Below, in pieces: positions 5,302-11,610 of a stretch of 11,610 nucleotides of DNA (position 1 is the first letter of the stretch; each line of letters starts with the position of its first letter). The stretch covers positions 1 through 11,610 of the forward strand of contig CAJWOB010000047.1 of NCBI GenBank assembly GCA_913043885.1, given 5' to 3'. Under the pieces are notes generated by a model. That model did no database searches. It saw only the letters and a list, made by a program, of their open reading frames with translations, and had not been told where the DNA came from. The DNA comes from an uncultured Spirochaetaceae bacterium. GTDB lineage: Bacteria > Spirochaetota > Spirochaetia > SZUA-6 > Bin103. Position numbers and translations under genes: made by a program.

Positions 5302-6851
5302 GTGAACCTTAACAGCAAGAAGTTGACCATCGGCGGGTTGGCGGTGATCTACCTCGGCACGCTCATCTTCGTGCAGGTAAACGAGGTCGCCCGCTCGCGA
5401 CGCGAGGCAGGGCTGTCTGCCGCTATCGTCTCGGTACCGGTGAGCTCGCGCGGCTGCGTCGAGTGCCACGAAGCGGTGGAGCACGATGTCGATGCGTTCG
5501 AGCACTGGGGCGAGCTGATTGCGACCGTGGTCCCCCCCCTCGACTGCGCCAAGTGTCACCCGACCGAAGCAGCCGAGTTCGCGGCCAGCCACCACTCCAA
5601 GGGCGGCAACATCCTGGCGTCGCTGGACAACTTCCTGGCCGAAACGGTCGAGGGAGCGAGATTCTCATTCGACCCGCACGGTGACACGCCCGGTCTGATG
5701 GTCACCTCCGTGGATGGCCTGTCGAGCGCGGTGAGCGGCTGTATGCAGTGCCACGGCAGCAAGCTGGCCCTGGAGAGCATCGACGGCGGCAAGATCACCG
5801 TCGACGACCTGCTGCCCGACGCGGACGGCGTGCCCACCAACGCGGTCGCGGTGGCGGACATACTCCGCGACGAGGACGGACAGGTGGTGTATCACGCCAA
5901 CACCTGGCCCAACACCGGCATCGGCCGCATCAATCTGGACGGCTCGCTTGGCTCCTGCTCCGCCTGTCACTCGCGCCACGACTTCTCGCCACTGCGCGCC
6001 CGGCAGCCGGAGAACTGCGCCAAGTGCCACCTCGGCCCCGATCACCCGCAGAAGGAAATCTACGAGGAGTCCAAACACGGCGTCGCGTTCCGCGATCTGA
6101 AGGATGAGATGAACCTGGACGCCGACCGCTGGGTGAGGACTACTCACAGGCCCCGACCTGCGCGACCTGCCACATGTCCGGCAATACGCGCAACGACGGC
6201 GACATAACCCACGACCCGGGCGAGCGGATTAGCTGGACCAACCGACCACCGATCAGCCTGCGCATGGACACCGATGCCGACGACAACATCGTCAAGGAGA
6301 CCGACTCGGCGCGGCGTGAGTCCCTCATCGTCGATACGGCGGAGGAGAAGCGGAGGCGGATGGAGACTGGCTGTCTGCACTGCCACACCCAGCGCTACGT
6401 GAATGCCTTCTACGAGCAGTACGACAACCTGCTGATCCTCTACAACGAGAAGTTCGCCCGGCCGGGCCAGGCGATCTTCAACTCGCTGTTGGCCCAGGGG
6501 CTGCTCACCGACACCCAGTTCGACGAAGAGATCGAGTGGACCTGGTTCTATCTGTGGCACCACGAAGGGCGCCGAGCCCGCCACCGTGCATCGATGATGG
6601 CGCCCGACTATACTCACTGGCATGGCATGTTTGAGGTGGCGGAGCGCTTCTACATGGAGCTGATTCCGCAGGCCCGGGAGCTGATCGCCGAAGGGCTGGC
6701 CCACGGCGGTGCGGAGGCGGCGGCGGCCAGCCGCGTGTCGAAGGTGGTGGAGGGTATCCTCGCCCGACCGGAGCACGCCTGGTTCGAACAGGGAGCCGAA
6801 GAGCAGACCAGGCTCATCCGCGAGCAGATGGAGGACCGATACGGCCAGTAG
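5302..6851 (+). CDS. HAO-family multiheme cytochrome c, membrane anchored, frameshifted
   Basis: A multiheme c-type cytochrome of the hydroxylamine oxidoreductase (octaheme) family, exported. N-terminal KKLTIGGLAVIYLGTLIFV is one membrane segment with no evident cleavage site, so it is probably anchored. Seven CXXCH motifs are seen: CVECH 5455, CAKCH 5545, CMQCH 5740, CSACH 5956, CAKCH 6016, CATCH 6159 and CLHCH 6372. Family blocks include GCMQCHGS, CHSRHDFSPLRAR, GPDHPQKEIYEESKHG, PTCATCHMSGNT, THDPGERISW and APDYTHWHG. One base is missing near 6131 (DRW, then GEDYSQAPTCATCH); repair gives 516 residues ending RYGQ. It could oxidise hydroxylamine or hydrazine, reduce nitrite, or act as the electron-transfer partner of the adjacent Rieske/b complex. 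The eighth haem expected for the family is not found. Confidence 0.85.
6130..6136 (+). other. Frameshift in HAO-like gene
   Basis: The first frame reads NLDADRWV and then becomes Arg/Pro/Ala-rich, reaching a stop at 6205-6207. The second frame supplies EDYSQAPTCATCHMSG. Adding one G to the TGGG run (6130-6133) gives DRWGEDYSQAPTCATCH, matching the family. The haem motif CATCH lies across the overlap and is lost from the first frame as printed. Confidence 0.8.
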
Positions 6852-7719
6852 CCGGGCGGGGGCCGGTAAACAGCGCCAGCGTCAGCAGCACCGATCCGAG
6901 GCAGACGCTCGCGCCCAGAGCCTGCGCCTGCCGGTTATCGTCGTAGCCGTCGCCGGCGCCACTCTCGCGCTGTACCTCACGGCGAACAAGCTGTTCGCCA
7001 CCGAACTGGTGGCCTGCACCAGCGGGTCGGGGTGTGCGCTGGTGCAGGAGAGTCGCTGGTCGACATTCCTGGGCGTCCCCATCGCCCTGTGGGGGGCTCT
7101 TGCCTACATCGCCATCATCGTCGCGCTGGTGGGGTGGCCCCGCATCAAGACCTGGCGGGCGGTGCACCTCCTTGCGATGGGCGGCACCGGCGTCAGCGTC
7201 TACCTCACCGCGGCGGCCGCATTCGGTGTGGGCACCTTCTGCATCTACTGCCTTGGCTCGCTGGCGCTGATGACGACAATCCTGGTGCTGGCCTCGCTGG
7301 CCTCAGCCTCGCGGGCGCAGAGCTGGGGGGTGTGGAGCCGTGGCGGCCTGGTAGCGGCTGGGGCGGTGGCGGTGCTCACCATTGCCAACTCGAACCTCAT
7401 CGATCCGCGCCGCGGCTCCGAGGATCCTTTCCTGGCCGGGCTCGCCGACCACCTCGCGGAGACCGGTGCGGTCTTCTACGGGACGTACTGGTGTCCGGCT
7501 TGCCAGCAGCAGAAGGACGAGTTCGGGGCCGCGGAGCGCCGGCTCCCCTACGTCGAATGCTCACCGAACGGTCCTCGCCAGCCGCAGAGCGCGGTGTGCA
7601 ACCGCGCCCGTATTGCCAGGTATCCAACGTGGGATATCGACGGCAGGCGGCTCGAAGGGGTGGTGGCGCCTGAAGACCTAGCCCGCCTCAGCAACTACCG
7701 AGCTTCGGTCGCGAGGTAG
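6709..7719 (+). CDS. VKOR-thioredoxin fusion, disulfide-forming; start uncertain
   Basis: Vitamin K epoxide reductase homologue fused to a thioredoxin-like domain. It oxidises periplasmic thiols and passes electrons to quinone. From GTG 6709: loop cysteines C103/C109, active-site FCIYC (C178/C181), several membrane helices (about 72-225), then the thioredoxin domain with YWCPAC (C262/C265) and C284/C297. The loop-pair spacing (6), the 19 residues from C265 to C284 and the 13 between C284 and C297 equal those I recall for the cyanobacterial VKOR-Trx protein. The start is unclear. The only standard start codon is GTG 6709, which overlaps the HAO-like gene by 143 bases and yields an Arg-rich tail that looks like a shadow of it. 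Homology begins near 6919. A missing base or a non-standard start is likely. It ends at TAG 7717-7719. Confidence 0.85.
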   Translation: MRRRRRPAACRRWWRVSSPDRSTPGSNREPKSRPGSSASRWRTDTASSRAGAGKQRQRQQHRSEADARAQSLRLPVIVVAVAGATLALYLTANKLFATELVACTSGSGCALVQESRWSTFLGVPIALWGALAYIAIIVALVGWPRIKTWRAVHLLAMGGTGVSVYLTAAAAFGVGTFCIYCLGSLALMTTILVLASLASASRAQSWGVWSRGGLVAAGAVAVLTIANSNLIDPRRGSEDPFLAGLADHLAETGAVFYGTYWCPACQQQKDEFGAAERRLPYVECSPNGPRQPQSAVCNRARIARYPTWDIDGRRLEGVVAPEDLARLSNYRASVAR

Positions 7720-7729
7720 CGCTGCACGC

Positions 7730-7756
7730 AGCGCTCGCCGGCGTCGTCGGAGCGCT
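7730..7756. terminator. Hairpin after VKOR gene
   Basis: AGCGCTC (7730-7736) and GAGCGCT (7750-7756) are exact reverse complements separated by 13 bases. They lie 11 bases after the VKOR stop, between two convergent genes. There is no T-run, so this would be a weak or Rho-assisted terminator. Confidence 0.35.
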
Positions 7757-7775
7757 TGCGGGACGGGCCCAGCCG

Positions 7776-7798
7776 TGGGTGCTCACCGGCAGCACCCA
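7776..7798. terminator. Hairpin between convergent VKOR and HIT-GrpB genes
   Basis: TGGGTGCT (7776-7783) pairs perfectly with AGCACCCA (7791-7798) around a 7-base loop, 12 bases before the HIT-GrpB stop on the other strand. It has the best-paired stem of the two in this gap. It could stop transcription from either side, although no T-run is present. Confidence 0.45.
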
Positions 7799-7809
7799 GA
7801 GGGCGGCGA

Positions 7810-8838
7810 CTAGCCCGTCGTGCGATCGGGATCCGCGTTTGCGAGGACGCTGGCGATAAAAGCGCTCTTACCCAGGGTGTAGTCATCGGTGCTTGTGGTG
7901 GTCTCCGCGAGCCGCCGCTTCAACTTCTCGTAGGTCCGGGCGGTGGTGGGGTTGGCGCGAAGCTGGTCTCTGAATCGGATCGGCGCCCGCCACTGATCGG
8001 TGCCGTGACGAACCAGATGGACGTTGAACTTCCCCTCCCGGCGCTTCACGAATGTGTAGCGAACGGCGGCCCCGTCGGCGGTGGTGAGCCGACGGTGAGA
8101 GCGCTGCTGCCCACTGTTCGCATCGACAGTCCACAGCGAGTCCAGCTGGTATCCGTGGTCCACGAGCGCGAAGTAGTAGTCGGACACCGGTCGAAGCGAA
8201 CGGCACCCGACGAGGATGTCGACGCGGTCCTTCGCGGCAAGACCGGGCACCGCCGAGCTGCCGTTATGCTGGATGTCCACGACACTCTCGATCGCATCAA
8301 GGAGTGTCGCCCGTTCCGTTGTGTACTGCGTCGGCCAGCTGGCATCGTAGTCGACGACCTCGACCGGCTCCGATGGTGCGGTTGCCGTGGTAGCCGCGTC
8401 GTACCCCTCCACTTGCCTGCGGAGGGCGGCGGCGATGCGGTCGAGCGTTCCAGGATCCACCACAACCCGATCGGTAGCGGTGTAGTGGCCTGGGAAACCG
8501 CTATCCGGGAAGGCATGGTCGCCGACGGATGGCGGCGCGGCATAGCGGGGCAACACGTGCAGGTGCACGTGGCGGTCCTGGTTCTGGAGGAAGGCGTAGT
8601 TGTAGCGGTCGGGCCGAAATGCGGCGTCGATCGCCGCAGCTACCCGAATCGTCTGCCGGTGGAGGTCCGCCCACTCCTCCGCCGCCAGCGCGGTGATGTC
8701 CTCGGCGTGTCGGCGGAGCACCAGGAAACACTTGTCGAGGAGGCTCTGGTTGTAGTTCAGCACCAGCCGCCAGTGCGGGCTCTCCAGTAGGATCGGCTCC
8801 AGGGAGGCATCGCACAGCGAGCAGGACGCCGGCCGCAC
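7810..8838 (-). CDS. HIT-GrpB (UPF0157) fusion protein
   Basis: A 342-residue two-domain protein. Residues 1-120 are a HIT domain, a nucleotide-binding hydrolase or transferase: C6-x-x-C9 may bind zinc, and H90-V-H92-L-H94 is the histidine triad, preceded by LNYNQS. Residues about 146-156 form an Ala/Thr-rich linker. Residues 158-330 are a GrpB/UPF0157 domain, a nucleotidyltransferase-like fold of unknown role: VEVVDYDASWPTQ, then H191-N-G-S-S-A-V-P-G-L and DRVDILV. GrpB is known as the C-terminal partner of CoaE in actinobacteria, so fusion to nucleotide enzymes has a precedent. GTG 8838 is the only good start. The gene faces VKOR and is divergent from argC. The function is unknown, but nucleotide chemistry is likely. 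An open frame on the other strand (7756-8790) is its shadow. Confidence 0.88.
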   Translation of the reverse strand: MRPASCSLCDASLEPILLESPHWRLVLNYNQSLLDKCFLVLRRHAEDITALAAEEWADLHRQTIRVAAAIDAAFRPDRYNYAFLQNQDRHVHLHVLPRYAAPPSVGDHAFPDSGFPGHYTATDRVVVDPGTLDRIAAALRRQVEGYDAATTATAPSEPVEVVDYDASWPTQYTTERATLLDAIESVVDIQHNGSSAVPGLAAKDRVDILVGCRSLRPVSDYYFALVDHGYQLDSLWTVDANSGQQRSHRRLTTADGAAVRYTFVKRREGKFNVHLVRHGTDQWRAPIRFRDQLRANPTTARTYEKLKRRLAETTTSTDDYTLGKSAFIASVLANADPDRTTG

Positions 8839-8900
8839 TGCGGTCAGCGGCGTCGCCGGCGGCGGCGCAGCAAGTGGCGCAGGATGCGCTGGATGGGTGC

Positions 8901-8906
8901 TACATT
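8901..8906 (+). promoter_or_regulatory. Possible -10 box of argC
   Basis: TACATT is 12 bases before ATG 8919 with no Shine-Dalgarno sequence in between, which would give a very short leader. It sits in the divergent gap with the HIT-GrpB gene. Weak on its own. Confidence 0.3.
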
Positions 8907-8918
8907 CATCTCTCCACT

Positions 8919-9908
8919 ATGGCAAAGCCGCAGGTATACATCGACGGCCAGGCTGGCACCACCGGCCTACGTATCCGCGAGTGGCTCTCCGACCGCGACG
9001 ACATCGATGTCATCACTCTCCCGGACGCAGAGCGCCGCTCGGTGGAGCTCCGCAAGGAGTCGCATCGGGCCGCCGACCTGGCCATTCTCTGCCTGCCCGA
9101 CGACGAGGCGCGCATCGCCGCCGGCTGGGCGGAGGAGACCTCCACCCGCATAGTCGACGCCAGCACCGCGCACCGCGTGGCCGACGGCTGGGTGTACGGC
9201 ATGCCGGAGCTACACCCCGGCCAGCGCGACTCGATTCGGGAGGCTGCGCTGGTCTCCAACCCGGGGTGCTACCCGCAAGGCGTGGTGCTCTCCCTGCGCC
9301 CGCTCACCGAGGCCGGCCTCCTTCGTGCCGACGCCGAGGTGGCCATCCACGCGCTCAGCGGCTACTCGGGAGGCGGCCGGGCGATGATGGAGCACTGGGA
9401 GGCGCCGGGTAACGACTACCTCTCCGTGCCGTTCGAGTCGCCCTACGCCATCGGCCGCACCCACAAGCACATTCCGGAGATGACGCGCTACTCCTGCCTC
9501 CAGCACGAGCCGCACTTTGCGCCGGCGGTTGGCACCTTCCGCTGCGGCATGCGCATCGCCATCTCGCTGCATCGCCAGACCCTTGCCGACGGCGTCGGCG
9601 TAGCGGCCATCCAGGACACGCTCGACTCGCGCTACGCCGATGAGCGGTTCGTACTCGTCACCCAACGCGATCCGCACGTTCCATTCGAAGAGGGAGATGT
9701 GGCGCTCGATCCGCGGGTGTGCAACGACACCAATTCGCTGGAGCTGACCGTGGTCGGCAACCCACTTGGCCACGTCCTGCTGATCGCCCGCCTGGACAAC
9801 CTCGGCAAGGGGGCGGCCGGCGGCGCTATTCAGAACATGAATCTGATGCTCGGGTTACCGGAGGAGCGCGGTCTGCCTCAGCGGGATAGCGACGGTGGCG
9901 TGGTGTAG
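8919..9908 (+). CDS. argC: N-acetyl-gamma-glutamyl-phosphate reductase, type 2
   Basis: ArgC reduces N-acetylglutamyl phosphate to the semialdehyde with NADPH, the third step of arginine synthesis. The 329-residue protein begins AKPQVYIDGQAGTTGLRIRE, the nucleotide-binding start of the shorter, less common type of ArgC. C117 in SNPGCYPQG is the catalytic nucleophile. HALSGYSGGGR and RTHKHIPEM supply the substrate-binding and catalytic His regions. ATG 8919 is preferred to the in-frame GTG 8874 because homology begins directly after it. No other arginine gene is in the window, so this copy stands apart from an arg operon. It might instead serve the related LysW-type pathway, but the sequence fits ArgC. 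It ends 22 bases before the convergent isomerase gene. Confidence 0.9.
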   Translation: MAKPQVYIDGQAGTTGLRIREWLSDRDDIDVITLPDAERRSVELRKESHRAADLAILCLPDDEARIAAGWAEETSTRIVDASTAHRVADGWVYGMPELHPGQRDSIREAALVSNPGCYPQGVVLSLRPLTEAGLLRADAEVAIHALSGYSGGGRAMMEHWEAPGNDYLSVPFESPYAIGRTHKHIPEMTRYSCLQHEPHFAPAVGTFRCGMRIAISLHRQTLADGVGVAAIQDTLDSRYADERFVLVTQRDPHVPFEEGDVALDPRVCNDTNSLELTVVGNPLGHVLLIARLDNLGKGAAGGAIQNMNLMLGLPEERGLPQRDSDGGVV

Positions 9909-9915
9909 CGCACGT

Positions 9916-9930
9916 ACCGGCTTCGCCGGT
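9916..9930. terminator. Bidirectional terminator hairpin, argC/isomerase
   Basis: ACCGGC-TTC-GCCGGT is a perfect 6-bp stem with a 3-base loop. It fills the 22-base gap between the convergent argC and isomerase genes and touches the latter's stop codon. Its placement suits ending both transcripts. No T-run. Confidence 0.5.
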
Positions 9931-10773
9931 TCAGAGCCCCCAGGACGTGGCAACTTGGTGGGTTATGCGCGCTAACTGCTCTGGTGTCTCTCCGTGTCTG
10001 CCCCGAGCGACCTCGAACGTCCAAGGTCCGGGATAGTCGACAGCGGCAAGAGCACTGCGGATCGCAGGCCAGTCCAGACCGCCGTGAGTTGGCGGCCAGT
10101 GATTGTCCTGAGGGTCCTCATGGTCGACATCTTGGAGGTGAGTGCCCTGGAGGCGATTGCCCGCGGCGGCAATCTCGTCCGCCGGATCTCGTTTTGTCGT
10201 CCAGGCGTGTCCGGTATCGACCACAAGCCCCAGCTGCGCGGCCGGATACTCATCCACGAGCGAGCGAAGCTCGACCATGGAGAGGTAGGGAAACTTGCAC
10301 CTATAGGGCAGGTTCTCGAGCAGCATACGCGTACCCTCCCGCCCGGCAACGGGAACCAGCTCGTCGAGGGATCGCGACACCGCGTCACGGATGCGGTCAA
10401 CCACGGCCGGGTCATCCGGCTCGGTGACAAACATTGGATTAGGCACCGGATGGAGGATGACATCGGAGGCATCCACTCCCGATGCAAACCGTATGTAGCT
10501 GCTGAACCGCTCGACCACCTCGTGACGCCAGGTTTCCTCTGGGACCCCGAGCGCGTTACGCCCCAGCGGCGCATGAACCGTCCTGACAGACAGGCCGCGC
10601 TGGCCTACCCGCGCGAGAAACGATGACAGGTCCGGTCCGGTGAGAGGCTCTGCCACATGCGGCGCCTGCCCAACCAGCTCGGTCTGGCGGTAACCGGCGG
10701 CAGCGACGGCGTCGAGGGATGCCTCCACGTCCCGATCCACGAATCCTGCCGTGCTGTAGCTGATGCGGCTCAT
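9931..10773 (-). CDS. TIM-barrel sugar phosphate isomerase/epimerase
   Basis: A 280-residue member of the xylose isomerase-like (AP endonuclease 2) TIM-barrel superfamily, whose enzymes isomerise or epimerise sugars with a divalent metal. Likely metal ligands and catalytic residues, in barrel order, are E153 (LLEN), D186 and H189 (VVDTGHA), H212 (THLQDVD), H230 (PTHGGLDW) and E254 (FEVARG). No signal peptide is seen, so it is cytoplasmic. ATG 10773 begins SRISYSTAGF, a typical first strand, so no upstream start is needed. TATGAT lies 17 bases upstream on this strand and could be its -10 box. The gene is divergent from the HAD gene, which often acts on sugar phosphates, so the two might share a sugar pathway. 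Substrate unknown. Confidence 0.87.
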   Translation of the reverse strand: MSRISYSTAGFVDRDVEASLDAVAAAGYRQTELVGQAPHVAEPLTGPDLSSFLARVGQRGLSVRTVHAPLGRNALGVPEETWRHEVVERFSSYIRFASGVDASDVILHPVPNPMFVTEPDDPAVVDRIRDAVSRSLDELVPVAGREGTRMLLENLPYRCKFPYLSMVELRSLVDEYPAAQLGLVVDTGHAWTTKRDPADEIAAAGNRLQGTHLQDVDHEDPQDNHWPPTHGGLDWPAIRSALAAVDYPGPWTFEVARGRHGETPEQLARITHQVATSWGL

Positions 10774-10790
10774 CGCTGCCTGATATCGCC

Positions 10791-10796
10791 ATCATA
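10791..10796 (-). promoter_or_regulatory. Possible -10 box of isomerase gene
   Basis: Read on the minus strand this is TATGAT, 17 bases before ATG 10773, which would give a leader of about 10 bases. It is a 5/6 match to TATAAT. No -35 match at the usual distance. Confidence 0.35.
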
Positions 10797-10895
10797 CCAT
10801 CGCGTCCCGCCACCAGCCGAGCTCTGGATTTACGCCGTCCTGCGGCCGCACCGTGAGCGACGTACCTACATGTGGCGCAGCCGGCGCTGATGCGG

Positions 10896-10901
10896 TACCG
10901 T
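10896..10901 (+). promoter_or_regulatory. Possible -10 box of HAD gene
   Basis: TACCGT, a TAnnnT match, ends 8 bases before GTG 10910. If used, it makes GTG 10910 a leaderless start and excludes GTG 10853. Weak evidence. Confidence 0.25.
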
Positions 10902-10909
10902 TACGGTGG

Positions 10910-11605
10910 GTGACAGCTCCCGCCCGCAACGCCGCACCGTGGCCCTACGATCTGGTGATCTTCGATTGCGACGGCGTCCTCGTGGACAGCGAGACGATAT
11001 CGGCCGGTATCTGGGTGGAGCTGATGGGAGAGCTCGGCCTCACCCTCTCGCTACGGGAGACACTGCACGAGCTGGTCGGGGCGGCGCTGGACGACAGCAT
11101 GGCCAATATGGAGGAGCGACTGAGGAGTCCGCTGCCACCGTTGTTCGAGAAGGAGTTCTACGCCCGAATGCTTGCGGCGCTGGCAGCGGACGTGCGGCCG
11201 ATCGCCGGTGTGGGGGACGCTCTCTCGCGAATCGACGTCCGCGTCTGCGCCGCCTCCAACGGCACCCGCAAGAAGATGCAGCTGACCCTGGGCACCACCG
11301 GGCTTATCTCCCACTTTGGGTCGCACCTGTTCAGTCGTGAGGACGTCGATCGGCCCAAGCCCGCCCCCGACCTGTTTCTCCACGCCGCGGCCTCGATGAA
11401 GGTTGCTCCCAAGCGTTGCGCGGTAATCGAAGACTCCGTTACGGGTGTGACCGCGGCGGTCGCTGCCGGGATGCGGGTGTTCGGCTATGCCCCGGGAGAC
11501 ACGACGGGTGCGCTCGCGGCGGCCGGGGCTGAGCCGTTCGCCAGTATGGGCGAGCTGCCCGCACTGTTGCAGACCTCCGGCCCTGCCGGCGGCCTGGACG
11601 CGTAG
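10910..11605 (+). CDS. HAD hydrolase, beta-phosphoglucomutase-like
   Basis: Haloacid dehalogenase superfamily enzyme of the phosphoglucomutase/phosphatase subgroup, acting on a phosphorylated metabolite in the cytoplasm. All four HAD motifs are present: FDCDGVLVDSE (Asp nucleophile and second Asp), SNGTR, RPKPAPD with the conserved Lys, and EDSVTGV with the acidic metal ligands. The cap between motifs I and II is helical, as in subclass I. The frame is open from GTG 10853, which would add 19 residues without family resemblance. GTG 10910 gives 231 residues with 18 before the first catalytic Asp, closer to normal, and has a possible -10 box 8 bases upstream. Neither start has a Shine-Dalgarno sequence. 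It is divergent from the isomerase gene. Phosphatase versus mutase cannot be settled. The stop TAG is 5 bases before the window end. Confidence 0.88.
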   Translation: MTAPARNAAPWPYDLVIFDCDGVLVDSETISAGIWVELMGELGLTLSLRETLHELVGAALDDSMANMEERLRSPLPPLFEKEFYARMLAALAADVRPIAGVGDALSRIDVRVCAASNGTRKKMQLTLGTTGLISHFGSHLFSREDVDRPKPAPDLFLHAAASMKVAPKRCAVIEDSVTGVTAAVAAGMRVFGYAPGDTTGALAAAGAEPFASMGELPALLQTSGPAGGLDA

Positions 11606-11610
11606 CGTCC

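Noticed and set aside
7756..8790. A 344-codon open frame on the + strand
   Set aside because: It lies opposite the HIT-GrpB gene and has no recognisable motif. The minus-strand protein has HVHLH and GrpB signatures.
1..11610. tRNA or rRNA genes, CRISPR arrays, insertion sequences, attachment sites, riboswitches
   Set aside because: I saw no direct-repeat array, transposase motif, terminal inverted repeat pair, tRNA-like cloverleaf or known riboswitch core. This was checked by eye only.

Overview
The window is GC-rich, densely coded bacterial DNA, probably from an uncultivated lineage. It has no RNA gene, CRISPR array, transposon or phage signature that I can see, and no marker that fixes the phylum. 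An octaheme-type cytochrome, a VKOR-thioredoxin protein, a type-2 ArgC and promoter-like boxes placed 6-8 bases before start codons would fit several environmental phyla, so I do not name one. No gene-free stretch exceeds 300 bases.

Region 1 (1-3471, all +) looks like small-molecule catabolism: the 3' part of an HpcH/HpaI-type aldolase, a PhyH-family Fe(II)/2-oxoglutarate dioxygenase, a PIG-L/LmbE-type metallo-deacetylase lacking the usual catalytic Asp, and an HSL-type alpha/beta hydrolase with a changed nucleophile elbow. The substrate is not evident.

Region 2 (3639-7719, all +) is the most interesting part. It encodes a Rieske iron-sulfur protein, a fused b6/subunit-IV cytochrome b, a membrane-anchored multiheme cytochrome c of the hydroxylamine oxidoreductase (HAO) family, and a VKOR-thioredoxin disulfide-forming protein. 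The layout suggests a quinone-linked cytochrome bc complex whose cytochrome c partner is an HAO-like protein, i.e. a respiratory module of the nitrogen cycle. VKOR may supply periplasmic disulfide chemistry.

Region 3 (7810-11605, mixed strands) has separate genes: a HIT-GrpB fusion (-), type-2 argC (+), a TIM-barrel sugar isomerase/epimerase (-) and a HAD phosphatase/phosphomutase (+). Hairpins lie between the convergent pairs.

Several genes are broken by single-base indels that can be placed by protein continuity: one in the PIG-L gene, three in cytochrome b, one in the HAO-like gene and, less certainly, one at the end of the Rieske gene. Most touch G-runs, and the flanking reading frames remain well conserved. 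Consensus errors are therefore more likely than gene decay, but raw reads are needed to decide. As printed, the respiratory genes cannot be translated whole.
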